From positions 1 to 19,946 of the forward strand of contig JAGQLH010000014.1 in the NCBI GenBank assembly GCA_020429465.1: a DNA stretch of 19,946 bases, in the 5' to 3' direction. The notes beneath the pieces were generated by a model. The model saw only the letters and a list, made by a program, of their open reading frames with translations, searched no databases and had not been told where the DNA came from. Source of the DNA: Candidatus Dojkabacteria bacterium (lineage in GTDB: Bacteria; Patescibacteriota; Dojkabacteria; B142; WJKM01). A program made the position numbers and the translations under genes. The number at the start of each line of letters is the position of its first letter. The first letter of the stretch is position 1. Of this stretch, positions 14,038-19,946 are shown piece by piece.

Positions 14038-15351
14038 TTATTCTGTTGGAGTTTCCTCTGGTTCAATAGTATCTTCAAGGATAGTAATGTGAACCTTATC
14101 AATATATTCTTCATCTTTATCAACAACTTCTAATTCGAGATTCGTCTCTGGAACTCTAATTTTCTCACCTTCTTCTGGGAATCGATGAATAATATTTAGA
14201 ATAAGCCATCCAATTGTTTTGTGTTTTGGGAATTCCTCTGGAAACTCTAAATTAAGTAGAGGTTCGATTTGCTCAAGTGTCGCATCACCTTCTGCCCGGA
14301 ATGTTATATCGTCAATTCTTTCAATGATAATTTCTAGCTCATCGGTTTCATCCTCAATTTCCCCAAAAATTTCTTCTACGATGTCTTCAAGCGTGATAAG
14401 TCCATTTGTATTTCCATATTCATCTAAAACAATTGCCATATGAAGACGTTTTCGTTGAAATTCAAAAAAGAGATCATCAAGAATCTTTGTCTCAGGAATT
14501 TTGAATGCAGGTGTTGAACAGAAATCAATCACAGGGCGATCAAGATTTTTAGGATCAGTTAAAAATGGTGCAAGTTGAATAGTGTGAATAATGTAATCAA
14601 TAGTGTCTATCGACTCTGTGAATACGGGAACACGAGAGACATTTTTATCTGCAGATAGTAAAAGTAGGTCTTTTACTGGACTGTCTGCATGAATAGCAGT
14701 GATTTCACTTCGAGCAGTCATAATTTCTTTTACTTCTCTATCGTTGAGTAGAAGAAGCTGTTTCATCATCTCGTATTCTTTACTTTCAAGAGCTCCTTGT
14801 AAATGTCCTATACCAAGTGTTGCGTGAATCTCTTCTTCAAGTAACACTCGTTCTTGATCTTCGTTTAATGGTTTCATCGTATCCATCCCTTTATTGATTA
14901 ATTGGATAGGTAATAGTAAAGGAAATGTTAGAATTCTCAATAATTCAAGTAGATGAGCAGTAGCTCGAGAAAAATGTATGGGATAGAGAATCGCAATCTT
15001 TTTTGGGAGTATTTCACCAAAAATAATAACAAGTACTGTACCTACACTTGCAGAAAGCGTTCCACCAAGTTCAATACCAAATACCGTGGTAAAAAAAATG
15101 GTAAGGTACGTTGCAAGAAAAATATTTACTCCATTACTCATGATCAAACTAAGAGATATAACCATATCAAGCTTCTGATAGAGTCTATACATTAAATTTG
15201 ATGCAAATTTACCGTCATTTTTAATAACTTCAATTCGAGCAGGGGAAAGATTAGTAAAAGCAGTTTCGGCGCCTGAAAAAACACCTGATAAAAACAAAAG
15301 TCCGATCACATTCAATGCGACCGGCAATATGGCAACTTCCGTAGAATCCAT
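14038..15351 (-). CDS. CorC/HlyC-family (CNNM-like) membrane protein with CBS domains
   Basis: 437 residues in the usual order: a DUF21/CNNM membrane domain (about 1-180, with SGVFSGAETAF at 22-32 and FGEILPKKIA at 111-120), a CBS pair (about 205-330, with MTARSEITAI and VLDEYGNTNGLITLEDIVEE at 308-327), and a C-terminal CorC/HlyC transporter-associated domain (about 340-425). CNNM/CorC proteins are linked to Mg2+ or Na+ export; the ion here is not known. The frame begins with GTG at 15354, but the ATG at 15351 is the more likely start. It is the first gene of a pair with the tRNA-binding protein. The acidic C-terminal tail (EDTIEPEETPTE) is probably disordered. Confidence 0.92.
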   Translation of the reverse strand: MDSTEVAILPVALNVIGLLFLSGVFSGAETAFTNLSPARIEVIKNDGKFASNLMYRLYQKLDMVISLSLIMSNGVNIFLATYLTIFFTTVFGIELGGTLSASVGTVLVIIFGEILPKKIAILYPIHFSRATAHLLELLRILTFPLLLPIQLINKGMDTMKPLNEDQERVLLEEEIHATLGIGHLQGALESKEYEMMKQLLLLNDREVKEIMTARSEITAIHADSPVKDLLLLSADKNVSRVPVFTESIDTIDYIIHTIQLAPFLTDPKNLDRPVIDFCSTPAFKIPETKILDDLFFEFQRKRLHMAIVLDEYGNTNGLITLEDIVEEIFGEIEDETDELEIIIERIDDITFRAEGDATLEQIEPLLNLEFPEEFPKHKTIGWLILNIIHRFPEEGEKIRVPETNLELEVVDKDEEYIDKVHITILEDTIEPEETPTE

Positions 15352-15381
15352 CACAATGGTTACAAAACTTAAACAGTACTA

Positions 15382-15404
15382 ATTATAATATAAATAGCGC
15401 TATT
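15382..15404 (-). promoter_or_regulatory. TATAAT box with adjoining 12-bp palindrome
   Basis: The minus-strand -10 is TATAAT (15387-15382), about 30 nt before the CorC-type start. Next to it, in the place of the -35/-10 spacer, is the perfect palindrome AATAGCGCTATT (15393-15404), a likely operator. The -35 position is weak (TAGCAT). Confidence 0.45.
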
Positions 15405-15511
15405 ATGCTATGTTTTGAAGCATTGATATGTAGAATTATAAAATCCAGAATTGTAGCTTCTTAGATCTTTGGGAGGGCCGAAACTATTGAGTTTTTTCCC
15501 TACTGATTTAA

Positions 15512-15520
15512 TGCTAGAAT
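15512..15520 (+). promoter_or_regulatory. extended -10 promoter (TGCTAGAAT) of the oxidoreductase gene
   Basis: TGCTAGAAT lies 25 nt before the ATG at 15546. At normal spacing only a T-run is found; TTGAGT is 22 nt upstream of the hexamer, the same unusual distance seen at two other TGCTA promoters here. Confidence 0.5.
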
Positions 15521-15545
15521 TGCATTATATTTATCATATGAAGAT

Positions 15546-16553
15546 ATGAATACTATAAAAGTTGCAGTTATTGGTACGGGATTTGGACAGGATGTAATTT
15601 CTGTCTTTCAAAAGTTAAAGGGGGCAGAGGTAGTTGCGATTGCAGCACGAGACGAAGAGAAAACAAAAGCAGTTGCTGAAAAATTTTCAGTTCCTCGATA
15701 CTACACCGATTGGAAGAATATGTTAGATGAAGTGGATATTGATCTTATTTCCATTCAATCCCCAAATTTCCTCCACAAAGAAATGTTTGAATATGCACTT
15801 GCAAAAAACATACATATTCTTCTTGATAAGCCTGCTGGGACTACAGTAAAAGAAATTGATGAAATGATAGAAAAAAGTAAAGGCTATGAAAAGCATATTG
15901 TAATTAACCATTTAGCAAGATTCCACCCATATATCGAATTCATGCGAGATGAACTAGAAAAAGAGAAACTGGGTACAGTTACAGCGATTAGATTAGCAGG
16001 GTATTTACCATGGCTTAGTACTGGGGATGTTGATTTCACCTGGGCACTATATGAGGAGCATGGCGGAGGCATAGAACGACTTTACGTATCTCACTTGATA
16101 GACCTTGCCCGTTTCGTAGCAGGAATGCCTGATGTCAAAAGCAAACATATAATTTCTCAGGTAATTAAAGATTCAAAATTCGATGAACAACCAACGGGGG
16201 CTACTCAGTTTTCGGGACAATTTGAATTTGAGAATGAAATTTCCGTACAACTTTTTGCAAATTACTACACACAAGGACATAAAGATCTTGAAATACAAAT
16301 ATTTGGAACAGAAGGAATTATTTTCTACGATTCTATTAATGAATTACGAGTAGCAAGGAGAGCTGGTACTCCTCTGGTAAAACATGACATCCCAGATCCA
16401 CTCCCAGATATTCAAGTAGGGCGATCACTTCTTAGTAAATCGATGAAATATCTTGCAAATGCCTACATAGATCTTATTAATGGAGATGAATCAAAAATTA
16501 ATGACTTCTGTACATTAGAGGCGGCACGAGATAATTTAGGTATGATCTTGTAA
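15546..16553 (+). CDS. Gfo/Idh/MocA-family oxidoreductase
   Basis: An NAD(P)-dependent sugar-type dehydrogenase with 335 residues, a normal length. The Rossmann motif is VIGTGFG (8-14). The family hallmark EKP appears as DKPAGTT (94-100) with the lysine conserved. The second half has the alpha/beta substrate domain, with HGGGIERLYVSHLIDLARF (172-190) giving the conserved H183 and D186. The substrate cannot be read from the sequence; such enzymes often act on nucleotide sugars or inositols. It has no ribosome site and a short leader. It is the only gene in its transcription unit and converges with the operon that ends 7 nt away, with an AT palindrome (16556-16569) between them. Confidence 0.92.
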   Translation: MNTIKVAVIGTGFGQDVISVFQKLKGAEVVAIAARDEEKTKAVAEKFSVPRYYTDWKNMLDEVDIDLISIQSPNFLHKEMFEYALAKNIHILLDKPAGTTVKEIDEMIEKSKGYEKHIVINHLARFHPYIEFMRDELEKEKLGTVTAIRLAGYLPWLSTGDVDFTWALYEEHGGGIERLYVSHLIDLARFVAGMPDVKSKHIISQVIKDSKFDEQPTGATQFSGQFEFENEISVQLFANYYTQGHKDLEIQIFGTEGIIFYDSINELRVARRAGTPLVKHDIPDPLPDIQVGRSLLSKSMKYLANAYIDLINGDESKINDFCTLEAARDNLGMIL

Positions 16554-16560
16554 AAAATTA

Positions 16561-16827
16561 TTAATAATTCATTTTCATATACCTGTCACCAGATGTAAGT
16601 TCATCCAGCATTTGATTAATTCGCTTTTGCCTTGTTTCTTCTCGTTTTGCTTGTGTAATCCATCTGATATAGTCATTTTTCTGATATGCAGGCCGTTTTT
16701 GGTATTCTTTCTCGAGTGAATTTACTTCTAATAATTGCTGTATATCGTTGGGTAGTGGATGAACCTCTCTCGTAAGCTTACCTGCTTCTTCCAATGAAAT
16801 ATAGGGATTGGGGGTTTGTAAGTTCAT
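16561..16827 (-). CDS. short YdeI/OmpD-associated (OmdA-domain) protein, 88 aa
   Basis: The central part matches the OmdA domain pattern: LPNDIQQLLEVN, then YIRWITQAKREETRQKRINQ. That domain is found at the C-terminus of YdeI/OmpD-associated proteins, sometimes called bacteriocin-protection proteins. Only this domain is present, without the N-terminal part of the usual 190-residue protein. It starts 6 nt after the stop of the SLH-glycosidase gene and is clearly in the same operon. The function is uncertain. The C-terminal KMNY tail is short. Confidence 0.8.
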   Translation of the reverse strand: MNLQTPNPYISLEEAGKLTREVHPLPNDIQQLLEVNSLEKEYQKRPAYQKNDYIRWITQAKREETRQKRINQMLDELTSGDRYMKMNY

Positions 16828-16833
16828 GGTAAT

Positions 16834-18132
16834 TTATTTTTCTACAAATACAATTGCATTGGGAAGGTTTCTTCCAGGTCCGACTTTATACCCATCATAC
16901 CAAAGTGATGTTGACCATCCACCATCCATGTTTATGGCATTGTCTACTCCCATTCTGTGAAGTACGTAGCCTGATTCTACTACTGATACATTATGAATTA
17001 CCCCAATGTAAACCATCTCATCGTTGTGTGCGATAAATCCACGACTACTTTTTACTGTCATTTTAGGATCTCCTTCATCCTCTATAGCTAGATTTCTATC
17101 AAATACGAGTGATGGATAATTTGAAATCACTCCAGTTGGAGTTATATCTGAGGTGTTTACATCTTTCACATTAGGAATAAATTCTACAGAATCTTCTTTA
17201 AAGATTATGGCGGGGTTCGTACTATAGAGATTCTTATCAATATTTATATAATTTTTTTCAGGAGTCATAACTAGTGGATCAAAGCTATTACTTTTGCCAT
17301 TACAGGAATCATATTCAGTAGGACAAAAATAAGTTCCATTCACTGCAGCATACCCTCCATTGTCAAAAACGTATTGCTCAAGAGGCTGTACCGGACAGTT
17401 ATCTCCACAATCAGTGTCTGCAAGTACGTCTGTCAGTACTCGTGTAGTTGCAAGATTAGCAGCTACATATTCAATTCCAAACGTTCCTTTACTGGTAATA
17501 ACCTGATCTTCAAAATATCCCGTGTTAGGCGAAGGTGGTTCATCTGGGAGTTGGGTGTAATTGGTATCAACCATCTGTGTGAGATGTGATACCTCTCCAC
17601 GCAGTACAAGCGTTTCTTGATTCATACCAGTAAGTGTAAGTGGTCTGGCTTGTTTTTCATCAAGTCGAGTAAGATATTCATTGAGATCGGTATTTTCATC
17701 CCAAGTAATTTCTGAGTCAAGTGCCCGCATAATTATTTTCGCTGCCTGTCCAAAACTTACAGGATCTTCCGGTCGGAAATAGCCATCAGAGTATCCTTGT
17801 AAAATGTCAGTTTTCTCCGCCTGACAAATGAAAGTAATAAATACATTGTCATTAGGTACGTCTGGAAATACATCAGTATATTCACATGATTCTATAGTTG
17901 CATCTGAAAATGCTGTATTTACAACAATTTTGGTAAGTTCTGCACGAGAAATTTGGTTTTCTGGTCTAAATAACCCATCGGTATACCCGTCCACTATTCC
18001 ATTTTCCTTCACGTATTCAATCTCATTTGCATATTCATAGTAGTCTGATACATCAGGAAAAGTAGTAGCTCCAAGAGTAGGGGAGGTAAGTAAAAATAGG
18101 ATAAAAAATGATGTGAGCAGGTTTTTGGTCAT
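16834..18132 (-). CDS. SLH-domain surface protein with phosphodiester glycosidase (NAGPA-type) domain
   Basis: 432 residues: a signal peptide (about 1-22); SLH repeats at about 25-75 (FPDVSDYYEY, VDGYTDGLFRP, ISRAELTKI) and 88-138 (FPDVPNDNVF, LQGYSDGYFRP); a degenerate third repeat (about 150-190); a Pro-rich linker; then a NAGPA/phosphodiester glycosidase domain (about 215-432). The latter shows YAAVNGTYFCP (261-271), RGFIAHND, NMDGGWSTSL (401-410) and GRNLPNAIVF. Such domains cleave sugar-phosphodiester bonds, so the cell envelope or external polymers are plausible substrates. C83 and C103 match the Cys pair in the SLH-Excalibur protein. Four more cysteines (242, 246, 270, 277) are probably disulfide-bonded. 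It is the middle gene of the operon and lies 13 nt after the 309-residue protein gene. Confidence 0.9.
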   Translation of the reverse strand: MTKNLLTSFFILFLLTSPTLGATTFPDVSDYYEYANEIEYVKENGIVDGYTDGLFRPENQISRAELTKIVVNTAFSDATIESCEYTDVFPDVPNDNVFITFICQAEKTDILQGYSDGYFRPEDPVSFGQAAKIIMRALDSEITWDENTDLNEYLTRLDEKQARPLTLTGMNQETLVLRGEVSHLTQMVDTNYTQLPDEPPSPNTGYFEDQVITSKGTFGIEYVAANLATTRVLTDVLADTDCGDNCPVQPLEQYVFDNGGYAAVNGTYFCPTEYDSCNGKSNSFDPLVMTPEKNYINIDKNLYSTNPAIIFKEDSVEFIPNVKDVNTSDITPTGVISNYPSLVFDRNLAIEDEGDPKMTVKSSRGFIAHNDEMVYIGVIHNVSVVESGYVLHRMGVDNAINMDGGWSTSLWYDGYKVGPGRNLPNAIVFVEK

Positions 18133-18145
18133 AATAATAATTTTG

Positions 18146-19075
18146 TTACTGTAAAAATGTAGGAAGTGGCAACCTCAAAGAAAAACCACGCTTTGTTTTT
18201 TCTCCATGTAAAGCCTTAAGTGTATTTTCTGGGCCCCATGCTCGCTTAAGTGTTTCGAAGCATAAGCTCGAGAGCTGACTTTTTATTTTATCAGGAATAG
18301 GTATCGTTGGATGGATTTGGTAATGGTGCCTATCGTGATTTGCACCACCTTTAAAAAACTCTTGTAGCCCAGGTACACCTTTTTCACGTGTTTCGTAAGA
18401 CAAATCGATTACTCTGTAACCCTGATCGGCACGGGCTTCATTACCATCAAAAATTCTTCGTAAATACACTACCTGTAATATTCTTTTTATATTCCTTGTG
18501 TACATGTCGTCTAGGTTGGTATTGTCAACAACCAAATTGGCGTATTCGTCTAGAAATGCTGCAACGGCAACTTCTAATCGATTAGAAAAACCGGGTTTAG
18601 TTTCATTGTAAAGATCATGATAGGTAACGTAGTTATCAATGATATATTGTCCTACTTCAGTCATGTAATGGATTCGTTCTGAGGAGTCTTTAATTCTATC
18701 TGCGTTCAGCATTAGACTAGAAAGATGTGCTAATGAAGGAGAACTGGCTTGAGCCTCATCTATGTGTTTAAAGCTATTATCACTCGTAGCATGGGCGTAA
18801 AGTTCAATAATATCCCATAAAGCAGCATCGGACATTGTTCGTTCATCCTGGTAAATCCATGTGCTTCTTTCATTTAAATGGGGCAAATCTTCCGGTCGAA
18901 TACCAAAAGGAATCTCATTACTTTGCAATGTGATTGTAGTAGGCAACGAGATAGCCTTGGTATCAAATAATTTATCTAAATTTGTACCTGGCCCAAGGGC
19001 TGATGCTGCTGAAGTTTCAACAAATTGTGGGTCTAGGTTACTAGCGGGAGTGCTATAGCTTTCGATTTGAGACAT
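18146..19075 (-). CDS. hypothetical soluble protein, 309 aa
   Basis: I do not recognise a family. It has no signal peptide, membrane helix or cysteine-rich region, apart from one Cys near the end (LCFETL). The first 60 residues are low in charge and probably flexible; the rest looks mainly helical (LAHLSSLMLNADRIKDSSER, LEVAVAAFLDEYANLVVDN). A notable segment near residues 222-275 contains RVIDLSYETREKG, GGANHDRHHYQIHP and PIPDKIKS, with four histidines in ten residues that could bind metal or phosphate. The C-terminus is basic (GEKTKRGFSLRLPLPTF). It is the first gene of the operon with the SLH-glycosidase and OmdA proteins and has an operator-like promoter upstream. Confidence 0.75.
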   Translation of the reverse strand: MSQIESYSTPASNLDPQFVETSAASALGPGTNLDKLFDTKAISLPTTITLQSNEIPFGIRPEDLPHLNERSTWIYQDERTMSDAALWDIIELYAHATSDNSFKHIDEAQASSPSLAHLSSLMLNADRIKDSSERIHYMTEVGQYIIDNYVTYHDLYNETKPGFSNRLEVAVAAFLDEYANLVVDNTNLDDMYTRNIKRILQVVYLRRIFDGNEARADQGYRVIDLSYETREKGVPGLQEFFKGGANHDRHHYQIHPTIPIPDKIKSQLSSLCFETLKRAWGPENTLKALHGEKTKRGFSLRLPLPTFLQ

Positions 19076-19106
19076 TTTTGAATAGAATAATTCTTAGTCT
19101 AGAGAT

Positions 19107-19115
19107 ACTATAGCA
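19107..19115 (-). promoter_or_regulatory. extended -10 (TGCTATAGT) of the three-gene operon
   Basis: The minus strand reads TGCTATAGT about 32 nt before the ATG at 19075, with the RNA start near 19100. No consensus -35 box is visible; that position is taken by the palindrome at 19128-19144. Confidence 0.45.
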
Positions 19116-19127
19116 TGGGGTTGTTAC

Positions 19128-19144
19128 TTACCTTGAAAAGGTAA
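19128..19144. promoter_or_regulatory. 17-bp palindrome TTACCTTGAAAAGGTAA (possible operator)
   Basis: Perfect 7-bp arms TTACCTT and AAGGTAA around GAA cover the -35 position of the minus-strand promoter. It has no T-tail, so it is not a terminator. It looks like a repressor or activator site. From 19145 to 19288 I see no gene and no other clear signal. Confidence 0.45.
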
Positions 19145-19288
19145 AATATATCAGTTACTATCCTAGCTTCCCCAAAAGGTGAGTATAGTCACTGAATAGT
19201 ATATATAAGCTTTGTTTAAATAATGCTGATTTCTTAGAATGAATCCTCGTACTTCTCGAGATTTTGTATTCATATGTTAATCTCTCAG

Positions 19289-19297
19289 TGCTAAAAT
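19289..19297 (+). promoter_or_regulatory. extended -10 promoter (TGCTAAAAT) of the enolase gene
   Basis: TGCTAAAAT lies 67 nt before the enolase ATG. TTGTAT is 22 nt upstream of the hexamer, and at 17 nt only TTCATA is found. The leader of about 60 nt has no strong fold. Confidence 0.5.
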
Positions 19298-19364
19298 TCA
19301 AACTGAAGAATGTAGTGCGAAATTTTACTTTTTATAGAACCCAATTTAGGGTGCATACGTAGTT

Positions 19365-19946
19365 ATGTCAAAAATTGCCTCAGTTTATGCTCGTGAAATA
19401 TTAGCAAGTGGTGCAAATCCAACATTAGAAGCGGAAGTAGTACTTGAAAGTGGAGCCAGAGGTATTGCATCAGTTCCTTATGGTGCCTCCGCAGGTATAC
19501 ATGAAGCTACAGTGTTATTGGACGAAGATAAAAGTAGATATAACGGGAAGGGAATGTTGAAGGCAATTGGTCATATAAATGGTGAAATCAGTGAAGCACT
19601 TGTAGGGATGGATGCAGATGATCAAAGAGCTATTGATAATCGAATGATTGAGCTTGATGGAACTCCAAATAAAGCTCGATTTGGCGGAAATGCAATTTTA
19701 GGAGTATCACTTGCTGTTGCACATGCTATGGCAGAGGAAAAGGGAATGCCACTATATAGATATATTCGAGAAGTTTATAACCTTGGAATTACAGAGTATA
19801 GATTACCAAACCCAATGATGGTTGTAATCGAAGGTGGGAAGCATGCTGATAATTCAACTGACTTCCAAGAATATATTGTGTCAGCATTTGGAAAGGATAC
19901 TGCAAAAGAAAATGTCAGAATGGGGATTGAGATATACCAGACTTTG
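19365..19946 (+). CDS. eno: enolase (divergent), 5' part only
   Basis: The first 194 codons of a 2-phosphoglycerate dehydratase, cut by the window end; a full enolase has about 430 residues. The N-terminal domain and start of the barrel are recognisable: MSKIASVYAREIL, NPTLEAEVVLESG, GASAGIHEA (40-48), KAIGHINGEISEALVG, GGNAILGVSLAVAHAM, KGMPLYRYI, PNPMMVV and GGKHADNSTDFQEYIV. The loop serine (GAS) and the His and Glu of GGKHADN and DFQE are kept. Several otherwise near-invariant residues differ: DSRGNPT is ASGANPT, PSGAST is PYGASA, and MNIINGG is VVIEGG. It is probably glycolytic, but a specialised paralogue is possible. It has its own promoter and no clear ribosome site. Confidence 0.88.
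   Translation, partial: MSKIASVYAREILASGANPTLEAEVVLESGARGIASVPYGASAGIHEATVLLDEDKSRYNGKGMLKAIGHINGEISEALVGMDADDQRAIDNRMIELDGTPNKARFGGNAILGVSLAVAHAMAEEKGMPLYRYIREVYNLGITEYRLPNPMMVVIEGGKHADNSTDFQEYIVSAFGKDTAKENVRMGIEIYQTL

Noticed and set aside
16556..16569. AATTATTAATAATT palindrome between convergent genes as a terminator
   Set aside because: It has only A/T pairs, overlaps a stop codon and would form a very weak stem. At most it could be an inefficient signal.
9..18146. TGA read as an amino acid (alternative genetic code)
   Set aside because: Long conserved genes such as Tex, ABC-F and the flavoprotein are uninterrupted and collinear with their families under the standard code, and they use normal Trp and Gly codons.
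18222..18420. Histidine-rich segment of the 309-residue protein as an HNH or HD nuclease/hydrolase site
   Set aside because: The order HDRHHYQIH does not fit the spacing of HNH or HD motifs, and no partner acidic motif is evident. I leave it as unknown.

Overview
The window is AT-rich, densely packed bacterial DNA of about 20 kb. It carries 22 protein-coding genes, the last of them cut by the window end, plus several intergenic control regions. I see no tRNA, rRNA, CRISPR array, insertion sequence or prophage. The gene content suggests a single-membrane bacterium with an S-layer, most likely a member of the Candidate Phyla Radiation (Patescibacteria, for example Dojkabacteria or a relative). 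The grounds are many short membrane-anchored proteins without known families, SLH surface proteins, a YggT-family protein of the type common in that group, few Shine-Dalgarno sites, and compact domain versions of common proteins. The phylum assignment is an inference. The standard genetic code fits all genes, but none of the 21 complete genes ends in TGA.

Region 1 (1-4270) is an envelope neighbourhood. It holds a membrane-anchored protein, a structured intergenic stretch (about 577-890), a lipoprotein with a strong terminator, an SLH surface protein ending in an Excalibur calcium-binding domain, a minus-strand operon (basic coiled-coil protein, YggT, GlsB/YeaQ-like) behind a clear promoter/operator, and a second membrane-anchored protein. 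A decayed copy of the Excalibur 3' end lies at about 3728-3775.

Region 2 (4270-8221) runs on the plus strand: a protein with a glutamine/proline-rich cytoplasmic tail and one membrane helix, overlapped by a membrane-anchored soluble-type aldose sugar dehydrogenase, then a HI0933-family flavoprotein. Region 3 (8199-12460, minus strand) is an apparent CvfB-ABC-F-Tex operon devoted to RNA and ribosome functions. Region 4 (12.7-13.6 kb) holds two small coiled-coil proteins from a consensus promoter, ending in a strong bidirectional terminator. Region 5 (13.66-15.35 kb, minus) pairs a CorC/HlyC-type membrane protein with a stand-alone tRNA-binding (MetRS C-terminal type) domain. Region 6 has a Gfo/Idh/MocA oxidoreductase, then a minus-strand operon of an unknown 309-residue protein, an SLH protein with a phosphodiester glycosidase domain, and a short OmdA-domain protein. 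The window ends inside a divergent enolase gene.

The most interesting points are two SLH proteins that share one N-terminal module but carry different C-terminal domains, the Excalibur remnant, the structured leader region, the Q-rich membrane protein coupled to a sugar dehydrogenase, the enolase with replaced conserved residues, and the absence of TGA stops. I found no clear defence system or mobile island.
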